Below are positions 16,765 through 24,053 of a DNA stretch of 25,798 nucleotides, in pieces. The notes below the pieces were generated by a model, which was given only the letters and a program-made list of their open reading frames with translations, searched no databases and was not told the origin of the DNA. The stretch comes from an uncultured Clostridia bacterium (GTDB lineage: Bacteria; Bacillota; Clostridia; UBA1381). The stretch is from the NCBI GenBank assembly GCA_934486495.1, contig CAKSPW010000028.1:1-25798 (forward strand), in the 5' to 3' direction. Made by a program: the position numbers and the translations under genes. Each line of letters opens with the position of its first letter. The first letter of the stretch is position 1.

Positions 16765-17787
16765 TCATTCTCCTTCGTTTCCACCGTGAGCAATGCCCAA
16801 ATGAGCAAATGCAGCATCTGTTGCCATTCTGCCGCGCGGTGTTCTCGTAATAAATCCTATTTGCAAAAGATACGGCTCGTAAACATCCTCAAGAGTTGAC
16901 GGCTCCTCGCCTATTGTTGCCGCAAGCGTTTCAAGACCGACCGGGCCGCCGCCGAATGTCATAACCATGGTTTTGAGCATTTTATGATCGGTGCTGTCAA
17001 GACCGAGACCGTCAACCTCCATATTTTCGAGTGCGTCATCTGCCGCTTCTTTTGTGATTTTTCCGTTGTACTTTACCTGTGCAAAATCTCGGACACGCTT
17101 TAAAAATCTGTTTGCGATACGAGGCGTCCCTCTTGAACGTGACGCAATTTCGGCTGCACCGCCGCCGTCTATTTCAACGTCCAAAAGACCTGCCGAACGC
17201 TTAACAATCGTTTCAAGATCTTCTTTTTTATAAAGCTCAAGACGTTCTATTACTCCGAAACGATCTCTCAGCGGTGCGGAAAGAAGTCCCACACGTGTTG
17301 TAGCGCCTATAAGCGTAAATTTCGGCAAATCAAGCCGTATTGACCTTGCTGACGGCCCTTTTCCGATTATAATATCGAGTGCATAGTCCTCCATTGCCGG
17401 ATAGAGAATTTCCTCAACGGTTTTCGACATACGGTGAATTTCGTCTATGAACAAAATATCATGCTCCGAAAGATTTGTAAGTATGGCGGCAAGGTCACCT
17501 GCTTTTTCAATTGCGGGACCGCTTGTTATTCGTATATTTACACCCATTTCGTTTGCGATTATGCCTGCAAGCGTTGTTTTTCCGAGACCCGGAGGGCCAT
17601 GGAGCAAAACATGGTCGAGTGCCTCTCTTCTCTCAAGCGCCGCTTTTATGTAAACGGAAAGATTATCTTTTACCTTGTTTTGACCTATATATTCGTCAAG
17701 TCTTTTAGGACGCAAGCCCGTTTCTATTTCCGAATCTTCGGAGATAAATCCGCTTGTGAGAATGCGTTCTTCCTCATCGTTAAACAA
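16765..17787 (-). CDS. ruvB: Holliday junction branch-migration helicase RuvB
   Basis: The AAA+ motor that drives branch migration of Holliday junctions together with RuvA. The 340-residue protein has Walker A GPPGLGKT at 64-71, Walker B LFIDEIHR at 112-119, sensor GATTRVG, the arginine-finger region LRDRFG, and a C-terminal winged helix ending with the typical PRGRMATDAAFAHLG. The start is a TTG at 17787, preceded by GGGGA six bases upstream; no better in-frame ATG is available near the family start. It follows ruvA by 26 bases and its stop overlaps the amidase start region. Confidence 0.97.
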   Translation of the reverse strand: MFNDEEERILTSGFISEDSEIETGLRPKRLDEYIGQNKVKDNLSVYIKAALERREALDHVLLHGPPGLGKTTLAGIIANEMGVNIRITSGPAIEKAGDLAAILTNLSEHDILFIDEIHRMSKTVEEILYPAMEDYALDIIIGKGPSARSIRLDLPKFTLIGATTRVGLLSAPLRDRFGVIERLELYKKEDLETIVKRSAGLLDVEIDGGGAAEIASRSRGTPRIANRFLKRVRDFAQVKYNGKITKEAADDALENMEVDGLGLDSTDHKMLKTMVMTFGGGPVGLETLAATIGEEPSTLEDVYEPYLLQIGFITRTPRGRMATDAAFAHLGIAHGGNEGE

Positions 17788-17813
17788 TTAAAATCCCCAT
17801 TTCTAAAATGAAT

Positions 17814-18401
17814 TTAAAGCAAAGCCTTTAGTGCCGATTTAATTATTTCTTCCGTTGTTTCAGATGCGTCGGCACCGGAAAGTGCTTTTTTTGCCTCCGT
17901 CTCCGAATAACCCAAAACGAGAAGTGCACCGAATGCTTCGTCAACACTGCCGCCGAGCACAACTTCTGCGCTCTGCTCGGAAACGGCCGATACGTCAACG
18001 GTATTTTTAAGCTTGTCCTTAAGCTCCATAACAACTCTCTGCGCAACCTTTACACCAACTCCCTGTGCTTTTTGGATAAGCTTGTAGTCTGCGGTTAAAA
18101 TCGCAAGTGCAATTTTTTCGGGAGCGGCAACAGACAGTATGGAAACTGCTGCTTTCGGTCCTACGCCGGATATTGATATGAGGTTTAAAAACATCGTTTT
18201 TTCTTCCTCTGTTGCAAAACCGTACAAATCCATAATTCCTTCCCTTAAATACAGATATGTGTACAGCTTTGCATTTTCCTTACCGCTTATTTTGCCTATG
18301 GTGTTAAGCGAGGTATAAACGGTATAGCCTATCCCTCCGTTTTCTATAACGACAAAACCGTCGCCGGAGGATACAAATGTGCCTTTTATATAATTAAACA
18401 T
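17814..18401 (-). CDS. ruvA: Holliday junction DNA-binding protein RuvA
   Basis: The 195-residue subunit that grips the four-way junction and recruits RuvB. The N-terminal OB fold begins MFNYIKGTF, and two helix-hairpin-helix motifs follow (ISGVGPKAA near 82 and AQGVGVKVAQRV near 116). A flexible linker leads to the C-terminal RuvB-binding domain (about 150-195, with ALLVLGYSETEAKKAL). ATG 18401 has AAAGGA 7 bases upstream; the longer frame back to 18440 has no site and adds residues not found in the family. It is the first gene of a six-gene minus-strand run. Confidence 0.97.
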   Translation of the reverse strand: MFNYIKGTFVSSGDGFVVIENGGIGYTVYTSLNTIGKISGKENAKLYTYLYLREGIMDLYGFATEEEKTMFLNLISISGVGPKAAVSILSVAAPEKIALAILTADYKLIQKAQGVGVKVAQRVVMELKDKLKNTVDVSAVSEQSAEVVLGGSVDEAFGALLVLGYSETEAKKALSGADASETTEEIIKSALKALL

Positions 18402-18459
18402 ATATTTGTCCTTTCGTAATCCTTGCTCTTGGGCAGGCATAGTAAACCTACCTTATTAT

Positions 18460-18488
18460 ATAATACATTAAAATCACAAAAAAGTCAA
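18460..18488 (-). promoter_or_regulatory. Sigma-A promoter of the ruvA-led operon
   Basis: On the minus strand TTGACT (18488-18483), 17 bases, then TATTAT (18465-18460), leaving a leader of about 50 bases before ruvA. No SOS-box (LexA dyad) is evident in the surrounding bases. Confidence 0.65.
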
Positions 18489-18580
18489 CACCACAAATAT
18501 TAAAAAAATATGAAAATGTTACATAAAGATTAAATTAACACCCGAAAAAGACCCGAAATGTAAACTTTTTTGAAAAATGC

Positions 18581-18609
18581 TTGAAAAAGAGGGCAAGATA
18601 ATATATAAT
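18581..18609 (+). promoter_or_regulatory. Sigma-A promoter of the vanZ-like gene
   Basis: TTGAAA at 18581-18586, 17 bases, TATAAT at 18604-18609. It lies 36 bases upstream of the vanZ-like ATG and diverges from the ruvA promoter. Confidence 0.8.
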
Positions 18610-18644
18610 TTAAAGCAAATACTTTATTTATTCGGTGATTGATT

Positions 18645-19112
18645 ATGAAAAGAAAACAGATAATATTTTTTGCGCTTTCACTGCTCGCAACGCTTTTTAT
18701 TTTTTTAAATTCTTTAAAAACTGCGGAATTGTCAACAAAGGACAGCAGTGTTTTTGTCAATATGGTAAAGAGTGCGGCAGAGTTTTTCGGTGCAAAGGAA
18801 ATGTCACAAAGCGATATAGGGTTTATAACCGTAATTGTCCGCAAGGCGGCACACATAACGGAGTTTGCCGTGCAAACGCTTTTTGTCAGTCTTTTTATAC
18901 GCTCTCTCGGCTATAATCTTTGGGAGAAAGCCTCGGCCGCACTTCTTTGCGGACTGCTTACGGCGTGCGCTGACGAAACGCTCCAGCTTTTTTCTGACGG
19001 GCGCGGTTCGCTCGTGACAGACGTTTTAATTGATTTTATAGGTGTTATTTTAGGTCTTTGTGCGGCTTTTGCATTATTATATTTCCTCCGCGGCGCGGGC
19101 AATCGCCGGTAA
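18645..19112 (+). CDS. VanZ-like family integral membrane protein
   Basis: A 155-residue membrane protein with a TM segment at about 6-23 and further TM segments near 73-88, 96-110 and 127-148. Conserved VanZ-family positions are present: RKAAHITEF at 66-74 (Arg66, His70, Glu73), DETLQLFSDGR at 110-120 (Asp110, Glu111, Gln114) and D-x3-D at 126-130. The founding member, VanZ of enterococci, gives low-level teicoplanin resistance, but most chromosomal relatives have no proven role. ATG 18645 has GGTGA seven bases upstream; an in-frame TTG at 18639 is too close to that site. It is monocistronic and its last 68 bases overlap the 3' end of the convergent AraC gene. Confidence 0.88.
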   Translation: MKRKQIIFFALSLLATLFIFLNSLKTAELSTKDSSVFVNMVKSAAEFFGAKEMSQSDIGFITVIVRKAAHITEFAVQTLFVSLFIRSLGYNLWEKASAALLCGLLTACADETLQLFSDGRGSLVTDVLIDFIGVILGLCAAFALLYFLRGAGNRR

Positions 19113-19908
19113 AGTCCTTATAGAGCTTGTAAAAGGTCGAGTAGTTTTCAAATCCCGATGAAAAACAGGCTTCGGTGAGATTTTTTCCGCTTGCGTGCAA
19201 ATCGTTTGCAAGCAAAAGACGTTTGTAGTTTATGTATTTTTTTACCGTCATACCCGTGGAAACTTTGAAAATTCGGCAAAGATGATATTTATTTATAAAA
19301 AACTTGTTTGCTATTATTTCCAAAGTGAGCTTTTCGCAAAGATTTTCATTTATGTATGAAAGTATTTTTTTCATTCTTTCATCCTCCTGCGCCGTTTCGA
19401 CACGTATGTGTTTTGAACAGGCAAGCACGTAAATAAGCTCTGTTACAAGGTTTTTTGTCACTTCTTTTTTTATATCGTTATCGGGGAAGCTGTCGTTGTA
19501 GTATTCTATTTTTTTGCATATATCGAAAATAATTTTTCTGTCGGCGTCGGATATGTCGATTACGTTGTTTTCTCCCGGCTTTCTTTGCGCAAATATTTGC
19601 CCGAGCTGCGGCATGGAGTCATAAAAGCTTTTGTGAGTCATAAGTACTATTCTTTCGTAGGCATGCGAAAAATCAACCCTCATTCTGTGCATTTCATTCG
19701 GGCTTACCATTAATATATTTCCGCTTTTCATACTGTACGTAGAGCCTTCAACGGTAAAATCCGCTTTTCCGGAAACAAAAATAAGCGTTTCAAACATATC
19801 ATTGTGATTGTGAAGATAAAAAGTGTCGTTCGTGTTTTCGTATGTTTTTGAATGCCTGTAATCAAATTTATCATCTGTAATTTGCTTGACAAAAACTTCA
19901 TCTTTCAT
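19045..19908 (-). CDS. AraC-family transcriptional regulator with cupin sensor domain
   Basis: A 287-residue regulator with an N-terminal cupin-like ligand domain (about 25-80, with HNHNDMFETLIFVSGKADF and SPNEMHRM). The C-terminal AraC double helix-turn-helix is at about 179-275 (LTLEIIANKFFINKYHLCRIFK and ACFSSGFENYSTFYKLYKDFTG). The usual T-G-M-x-P end is altered to TGDCPRR, followed by a 15-residue tail that overlaps the vanZ-like gene. ATG 19908 has GGAG seven bases upstream; earlier Met codons lie closer to weaker sites. It is divergent from the four-gene sugar operon, with 293 bases between, so it most likely activates that operon in response to a sugar. Both the activator role and the ligand are inference. 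Confidence 0.9.
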   Translation of the reverse strand: MKDEVFVKQITDDKFDYRHSKTYENTNDTFYLHNHNDMFETLIFVSGKADFTVEGSTYSMKSGNILMVSPNEMHRMRVDFSHAYERIVLMTHKSFYDSMPQLGQIFAQRKPGENNVIDISDADRKIIFDICKKIEYYNDSFPDNDIKKEVTKNLVTELIYVLACSKHIRVETAQEDERMKKILSYINENLCEKLTLEIIANKFFINKYHLCRIFKVSTGMTVKKYINYKRLLLANDLHASGKNLTEACFSSGFENYSTFYKLYKDFTGDCPRRGGNIIMQKPHKDLK

Positions 19909-20080
19909 GATAATCTCCATTTCTCCGCCCTGCGACGGCATAAACAGCAGTTAAATTTCTTATCGGCAGGAGATGGAATAATAAAATCCCTTGTACATTT
20001 CCGTATAAACAGAGTAAAAACAGCGCACGGACAATATAATCCTGCCGGAGACTTGCGTTAAGTTTTCTTACCTCATTAAA
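19909..20080 (-). other. Long untranslated leader of the AraC gene
   Basis: From the predicted start near 20087 the AraC transcript would carry about 180 untranslated bases. Within it CGGCAGGA (19964-19971) is complementary to TCCTGCCG (20040-20047), so a long-range stem could form. I recognise no riboswitch or tRNA-like fold, and no gene is visible in this stretch. Confidence 0.35.
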
Positions 20081-20104
20081 TATGATATAGTGAATTATAT
20101 CATA
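20081..20104. promoter_or_regulatory. Inverted repeat over the AraC-gene promoter (candidate operator)
   Basis: TATGATATA (20081-20089) and TATATCATA (20096-20104) form a perfect 9-base inverted repeat around a 6-base centre. It covers the -10 box of the AraC gene promoter in the AraC/sugar-operon divergent region, a position suited to autorepression. It is AT-rich, so part of the symmetry may be chance. Confidence 0.5.
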
Positions 20105-20122
20105 AAAAATCAATTTTTTCAA
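20094..20122 (-). promoter_or_regulatory. Sigma-A promoter of the AraC-family gene
   Basis: On the minus strand TTGAAA (20122-20117), 17 bases, then TATAAT (20099-20094). Confidence 0.7.
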
Positions 20123-20142
20123 TATATTTATCAATATTAATA

Positions 20143-20171
20143 ATGAAAATATAAAAAAATTGTGATATTAT
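20143..20171 (+). promoter_or_regulatory. Weak candidate promoter of the sugar operon
   Basis: ATGAAA (20143-20148), 17 bases, TATTAT (20166-20171). The -35 box is poor, which would fit a promoter that needs an activator such as the divergent AraC protein. The surroundings are very AT-rich and other positions are possible. No catabolite-response element is obvious. Confidence 0.4.
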
Positions 20172-20201
20172 TTAAAAAAAGATATATGAGGTGATTTTGA
20201 A

Positions 20202-21053
20202 TTGAGTAAATTTATACTATCCGGTTTTTCTGATGAAATCAGTGCAAATATCGACGAACAGTTTGAAGGTCTTAAAAAGCTCGGAATAAACTTTTTTGAG
20301 CCGCGCGGGATAGACGGTGAAAACATATCGGAAATCTCGCTTGATAAGGCAAGAGAAGTAAAGGATAAAATGGATAAAAGCTCGATAAGAGTTTCATCAG
20401 TCGGCTCGCCTATCGGGAAAATTAATATTAAGGACGAATTTTCGCCGCATTTGAGCCTTTTGTCGCACGTTATGGACGTTGCGGAAATTCTCGATACAAA
20501 ATATATTCGGGTATTCAGCTTTTACGTTGACGGAGAGTATGAAAAGAATCGGGATGAGGTAATAAAAAGAATGAGGGCAATGACTGCGCTTGCCGAGAAA
20601 AGAGAATTTATTCTTTTGCATGAAAACGAAAAAGGGATTTACGGTGACAATGCCCAAAGATGTGCCGATATTTTAAAGAGCGTGAACTCCGAAAGCCTGC
20701 GTGCCGTATTTGATTTTGCAAACTTTGTTCAGGTTGGTCAGAAGGTATATCCCGATGCGTTTGAAATGCTTTTGCCGTATATTGAATATGTGCATATAAA
20801 GGATGCTTGCGAAAACGGAGTTGTTGTTCCGTGCGGATACGGTATGGGAAACATTAAGGAAGTGTTATGCAGACTTTCACGCAACGGATATGAGGGATTT
20901 TTGAGTCTTGAGCCGCACCTTGGAGATTTCAACGGATTTTCGGCGCTTGAGGAGGGCGATACAAGTTTGGCAGACAGCGATTTAACGCCGTTTGAAAGAT
21001 TTAAAACAGCACATGACGCATTGTTAAAAGTTTTAAAGGAAGCGGAGAAATAA
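20202..21053 (+). CDS. Sugar isomerase/epimerase-like TIM-barrel protein (AP endonuclease 2 / xylose-isomerase-like fold)
   Basis: A 283-residue cytosolic TIM-barrel protein of the large sugar-phosphate isomerase/epimerase-like family. The expected metal-binding positions are present: Glu141 (LLHENEKG), Asp171 (AVFDFANF), His198 (YVHIKDA) and Glu237 (LSLEPHL). Members isomerise, epimerise, dehydrate or lyse sugars, keto-sugars and inositols, so the reaction cannot be named. The start is a TTG at 20202, with a good GAGGTGAT site six bases upstream. It is the first gene of a four-gene operon; its stop is one base from the start of the oxidoreductase that follows. Confidence 0.88.
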   Translation: MSKFILSGFSDEISANIDEQFEGLKKLGINFFEPRGIDGENISEISLDKAREVKDKMDKSSIRVSSVGSPIGKINIKDEFSPHLSLLSHVMDVAEILDTKYIRVFSFYVDGEYEKNRDEVIKRMRAMTALAEKREFILLHENEKGIYGDNAQRCADILKSVNSESLRAVFDFANFVQVGQKVYPDAFEMLLPYIEYVHIKDACENGVVVPCGYGMGNIKEVLCRLSRNGYEGFLSLEPHLGDFNGFSALEEGDTSLADSDLTPFERFKTAHDALLKVLKEAEK

Positions 21054-21054
21054 G

Positions 21055-22215
21055 ATGGAAAAAGTAAGATTTGGTATAATAGGTATCGGAAACATGGGTT
21101 CATCTCATGCGGCTAACGTGTACGCCGGGAAGGTTCCGAAGATGGAGCTTGCGGCAATATGTGATATTTCGGAGCAGAGAAGGGAGTATGCAAAAAGCAA
21201 ATATCCCGATGTTCCCGTTTTTGAGTCATCGCATGATTTGATAACGAGCGGACTTGTTGACGCTGTTATAATTGCCGTTCCGCACTATTCGCATCCCCCT
21301 ATTGCGATTGACGCATTTGAAAACGGTATTAACGTTATAACGGAAAAGCCTGCCGGAGTTTACACAAAGCAGGTTCTTCAGATGAACGAGGCGGCAAAAA
21401 AATCGGGGAAGCTGTTCGGGATAATGTACAATCAAAGAACAAATCCCGTGTATCAGAAGCTTAGAACACTTGTCAAAAGCGGTGAACTCGGAAGTATTAA
21501 GCGCATCAGCTGGGTTATAACCGATTGGTACAGACCGCAGTTTTATCATGACAGCTGTACATGGCGTTCAACATGGAAAACAGAGGGCGGCGGTGCGCTT
21601 ATTAATCAAAATCCGCATCAGCTTGACCTTTGGCAGTGGATTTTCGGAATGCCAAAGAGAGTAATGAGCCATGTATCGTTCGGTAAGTATTACGATATTG
21701 AGGTTGAGGACGATGTAACGGCATTTATGGAGTACGAAAACGGAACGACAGGCACGTACATAACGTCAACGGGAGAGGCACCGGGAACAAACAGGCTTGA
21801 GGTTGCGTGCGATATGGGCAGAATTGTTATAGAAAATGACAAGATGATATTTGACAGAAACGTTATTTCGGAAAGAGAGTTTAATAAAACAAATAAAGCT
21901 GTATTCGGTCGTCCCGAGTGTTGGAAATGCGAAATACCGATATCGGTACCGAGCGAGCAGGGTCATGTTCTTATTCTCCGTGACTTTACAAAGGCACTTC
22001 TTACAGGCTCGGAACTGCTTGCACCGGGATATGAGGGGATAAACGGACTGACAATTTCAAATGCCATTCATTACTCTGCATGGACCGGCGGCTGGGCAGA
22101 TACGGAGAACTTCCCGCACGATGAGTTTTACGATATCCTGAAAGAAAAAATCAAAAATTCAAAGACGGTTAAAAAAGAAATACAAATAACCGCAAACACA
22201 GAAAACACTTATTAA
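21055..22215 (+). CDS. Gfo/Idh/MocA-family NAD(P)-dependent oxidoreductase (first of two)
   Basis: A 386-residue oxidoreductase. The N-terminal Rossmann domain has GIGNMG at 10-15, and the family motif EKP is at 97-99 with Lys98 as likely catalytic base. The C-terminal half has WRSTWKTEGGGALINQ and His188-x2-Asp191, the usual active-site His of the family. Such enzymes oxidise or reduce a sugar, cyclitol or glycoside hydroxyl, and often act at C3. It follows the TIM-barrel gene by one base, with GGAG in the end of that gene as ribosome binding site. The C-terminal extension (about 350-386) is charged. Substrate is unknown. Confidence 0.92.
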   Translation: MEKVRFGIIGIGNMGSSHAANVYAGKVPKMELAAICDISEQRREYAKSKYPDVPVFESSHDLITSGLVDAVIIAVPHYSHPPIAIDAFENGINVITEKPAGVYTKQVLQMNEAAKKSGKLFGIMYNQRTNPVYQKLRTLVKSGELGSIKRISWVITDWYRPQFYHDSCTWRSTWKTEGGGALINQNPHQLDLWQWIFGMPKRVMSHVSFGKYYDIEVEDDVTAFMEYENGTTGTYITSTGEAPGTNRLEVACDMGRIVIENDKMIFDRNVISEREFNKTNKAVFGRPECWKCEIPISVPSEQGHVLILRDFTKALLTGSELLAPGYEGINGLTISNAIHYSAWTGGWADTENFPHDEFYDILKEKIKNSKTVKKEIQITANTENTY

Positions 22216-22228
22216 GGAGGGCTTGAAT

Positions 22229-22981
22229 ATGGACAAAAGAATAGGAGCACAGCTTTATACGATAAGAGATTATTGCAAAAACGAAAATGATTTTGATTTG
22301 TCGATGAAAAAAATTTCAGACATCGGATATAAAACAGTTCAGGTTTCGGGGATAGGTGACGTTGCACCGGCGAGGGTTAAGGAAATTTGCGATAAATACT
22401 CTCTTGAAATTATATGCACACACAGACCTTTTGAGGAATACAGAGATGATTTGGACAAAGTGATTGATTATCACAGTGCGCTCGGCTGTGATATATGCGG
22501 ACTCGGATCAATGCATCACGATTACCTGACGGAGGACGGAATAAACAAATTTATAAAAATTGCAAACCGTGCGTCGGATACCTTAAAAAAGAGCGGTTTT
22601 ACATTTGCGTATCATAATCATTGCTTCGAGTTTATGAAAATAAAGGGTAAATATATTTTCGATATTTTAAAGGACGAAACGGATATTGACTTTATAGTCG
22701 ATGTTTATTGGCTCGCTTATGCGGCACAAAATCCCGCTGCCGTTATAGAGGGACTCGGAAAGCGTGCAAAAATCGTGCATTTTAAGGATTTGGCAATAAA
22801 CATTATGAATATTGAAATGGCAGAAGTTATGGAGGGAAACCTCGACTTTGACGCAATTATAAATGCCTGCGAAAAAGCGGGAGTTAAGGCGGCTTTTGTC
22901 GAGCAGGATATATGCAAGAGAGATCCGTTTGAAAGCCTTAAGATAAGCTATAACAATTTAACTGCGAAAGGATTTGTTTAA
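22229..22981 (+). CDS. Sugar isomerase/epimerase-like TIM-barrel protein (second of two)
   Basis: A 250-residue TIM-barrel protein of the same superfamily as the first gene of the operon but clearly a different branch. It begins with GAQLYTIRDYC, a common opening of the branch, and has YHNHCFEF at 128-135 (His131, Glu134), Asp158 (VDVYW), His184 (VHFKD) and Glu225 (VEQD) as likely metal and substrate ligands. ATG 22229 has a perfect AAGGAGG eight bases upstream; an in-frame TTG at 22223 is too close. Relatives include inosose- and keto-sugar-processing enzymes, so this protein may act on the keto product of a neighbouring oxidoreductase. That role is inference. Confidence 0.9.
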   Translation: MDKRIGAQLYTIRDYCKNENDFDLSMKKISDIGYKTVQVSGIGDVAPARVKEICDKYSLEIICTHRPFEEYRDDLDKVIDYHSALGCDICGLGSMHHDYLTEDGINKFIKIANRASDTLKKSGFTFAYHNHCFEFMKIKGKYIFDILKDETDIDFIVDVYWLAYAAQNPAAVIEGLGKRAKIVHFKDLAINIMNIEMAEVMEGNLDFDAIINACEKAGVKAAFVEQDICKRDPFESLKISYNNLTAKGFV

Positions 22982-22982
22982 T

Positions 22983-23951
22983 ATGCTCGGAGGATGTGTT
23001 GTCGGCTGCGGTGCGATAGGTCCTATTCATGCTGCTGCACTTAAAAAAAGAGGCTCGCTCAGTGCGGTGTGCGACATATCGGCAGAGAAAATAAAGGATT
23101 ACGATGTGCAAAAGTACACCTCGTTTGATAGAGCTTTAAGTGACGGTGATTTTGATGTTGTGCATATTTGCACACCTCATTTTCTTCATGCGGAGATGAC
23201 GAAAAAGGCGCTTTCAGCCGGGAAATATGTTGTACTTGAAAAGCCTGTCGGTATCACGGTCGAACAAATGCAATCTTTGCTTTGCGACAAAAATTCCGAT
23301 AAGGTTTGCGTTATGCTTCAAAACAGAAAAAATCCGTGCTTTGAAATGCTCAGAAAAATATCGGATGGCGGCGGCTACGGAAAAACGGTATCAATCTGCG
23401 CATTTCTTACGTGGCACAGAACAAAGGAGTACTATGAGGCAGACTCATGGCGAGGAAAATGGGCAACAGAGGGCGGTGCGCTTTTGATAAATCAGGCAAT
23501 TCACATGATTGATTTAATTTGTCTTTTGGGCGGAGGATACGAAAGTCTGTCCGGAGGAACAGCCGCAAGAGTGCTCGGTGACGTTATTGAGGCGGAGGAT
23601 ACGGCGGATGCTGTTATAAAAATGAAAAACGGCTCAACCGCTTGCTTTTATGCTACAAATTGCTTAAATACCAATATGCCGATGAGAATAGAGGTTTCTT
23701 ATGAAAACGGTCATGTTTTAAGCTACACAAACGGTATTCTCCTTGATATTTACCGTGATGATGCTCGTGTCATATGCCGTGACAGCATGATAACTCCCGG
23801 AAAGAGCTATTGGGGGGCGGGGCATGAGGTGGTTATCAATGAGTTTTACGATTACTGCGAGGGTAAAGCGGACTCGTATATAAAGCTTACCGATGCCGTT
23901 GATGCAATGAATGTCATTTTTGATATGTATAAAAGAGGACTTTCACGATAA
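22983..23951 (+). CDS. Gfo/Idh/MocA-family NAD(P)-dependent oxidoreductase (second of two)
   Basis: A 322-residue oxidoreductase, shorter than its operon partner. The Rossmann motif is GCGAIG at 8-13, EKP is at 86-88 (Lys87), and WRGKWATEGGALLINQ leads to His174-x2-Asp177. The block around the active site resembles that of the first oxidoreductase, so both may handle related substrates, for example oxidation then re-reduction. ATG 22983 has AAAGGA 10 bases upstream; an in-frame TTG at 22974 leaves only one base of spacing. The gene begins one base after the preceding stop and ends 26 bases before the operon terminator. Confidence 0.92.
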   Translation: MLGGCVVGCGAIGPIHAAALKKRGSLSAVCDISAEKIKDYDVQKYTSFDRALSDGDFDVVHICTPHFLHAEMTKKALSAGKYVVLEKPVGITVEQMQSLLCDKNSDKVCVMLQNRKNPCFEMLRKISDGGGYGKTVSICAFLTWHRTKEYYEADSWRGKWATEGGALLINQAIHMIDLICLLGGGYESLSGGTAARVLGDVIEAEDTADAVIKMKNGSTACFYATNCLNTNMPMRIEVSYENGHVLSYTNGILLDIYRDDARVICRDSMITPGKSYWGAGHEVVINEFYDYCEGKADSYIKLTDAVDAMNVIFDMYKRGLSR

Positions 23952-23977
23952 GTTCGGCAAAATGTTTATTTTTTCGG

Positions 23978-24002
23978 GGCGGTATTGACATACCGCCTTT
24001 TT
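23978..24002 (+). terminator. Intrinsic terminator of the sugar operon
   Basis: GGCGGTA (23978-23984) pairs with TACCGCC (23991-23997) across the 6-base loop TTGACA and is followed by five T. The loop is itself the -35 box of the next promoter. Confidence 0.88.
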
Positions 24003-24013
24003 AGGTGTATAAT
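23985..24013 (+). promoter_or_regulatory. Perfect sigma-A promoter of trmB-HAD, nested in a terminator
   Basis: TTGACA (23985-23990), 17 bases, TATAAT (24008-24013). The -35 box is exactly the loop of the terminator hairpin of the preceding operon, so the two operons are insulated within 36 bases. Transcription should begin near 24020. Confidence 0.9.
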
Positions 24014-24053
24014 TTTATAAGGTAACAAAGAACAAGGAAAGGTAACTTCTTTT

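Noticed and set aside
17434..17811. 125-codon plus-strand frame opposite ruvB
   Set aside because: ruvB is fully conserved on the other strand; this frame has no recognisable domain and a low-complexity aromatic composition.
20110..20142. Three TCAAT repeats upstream of the sugar operon
   Set aside because: Irregular spacing (9 and 12 bases) and an AT-rich background make them too weak to call AraC half-sites.
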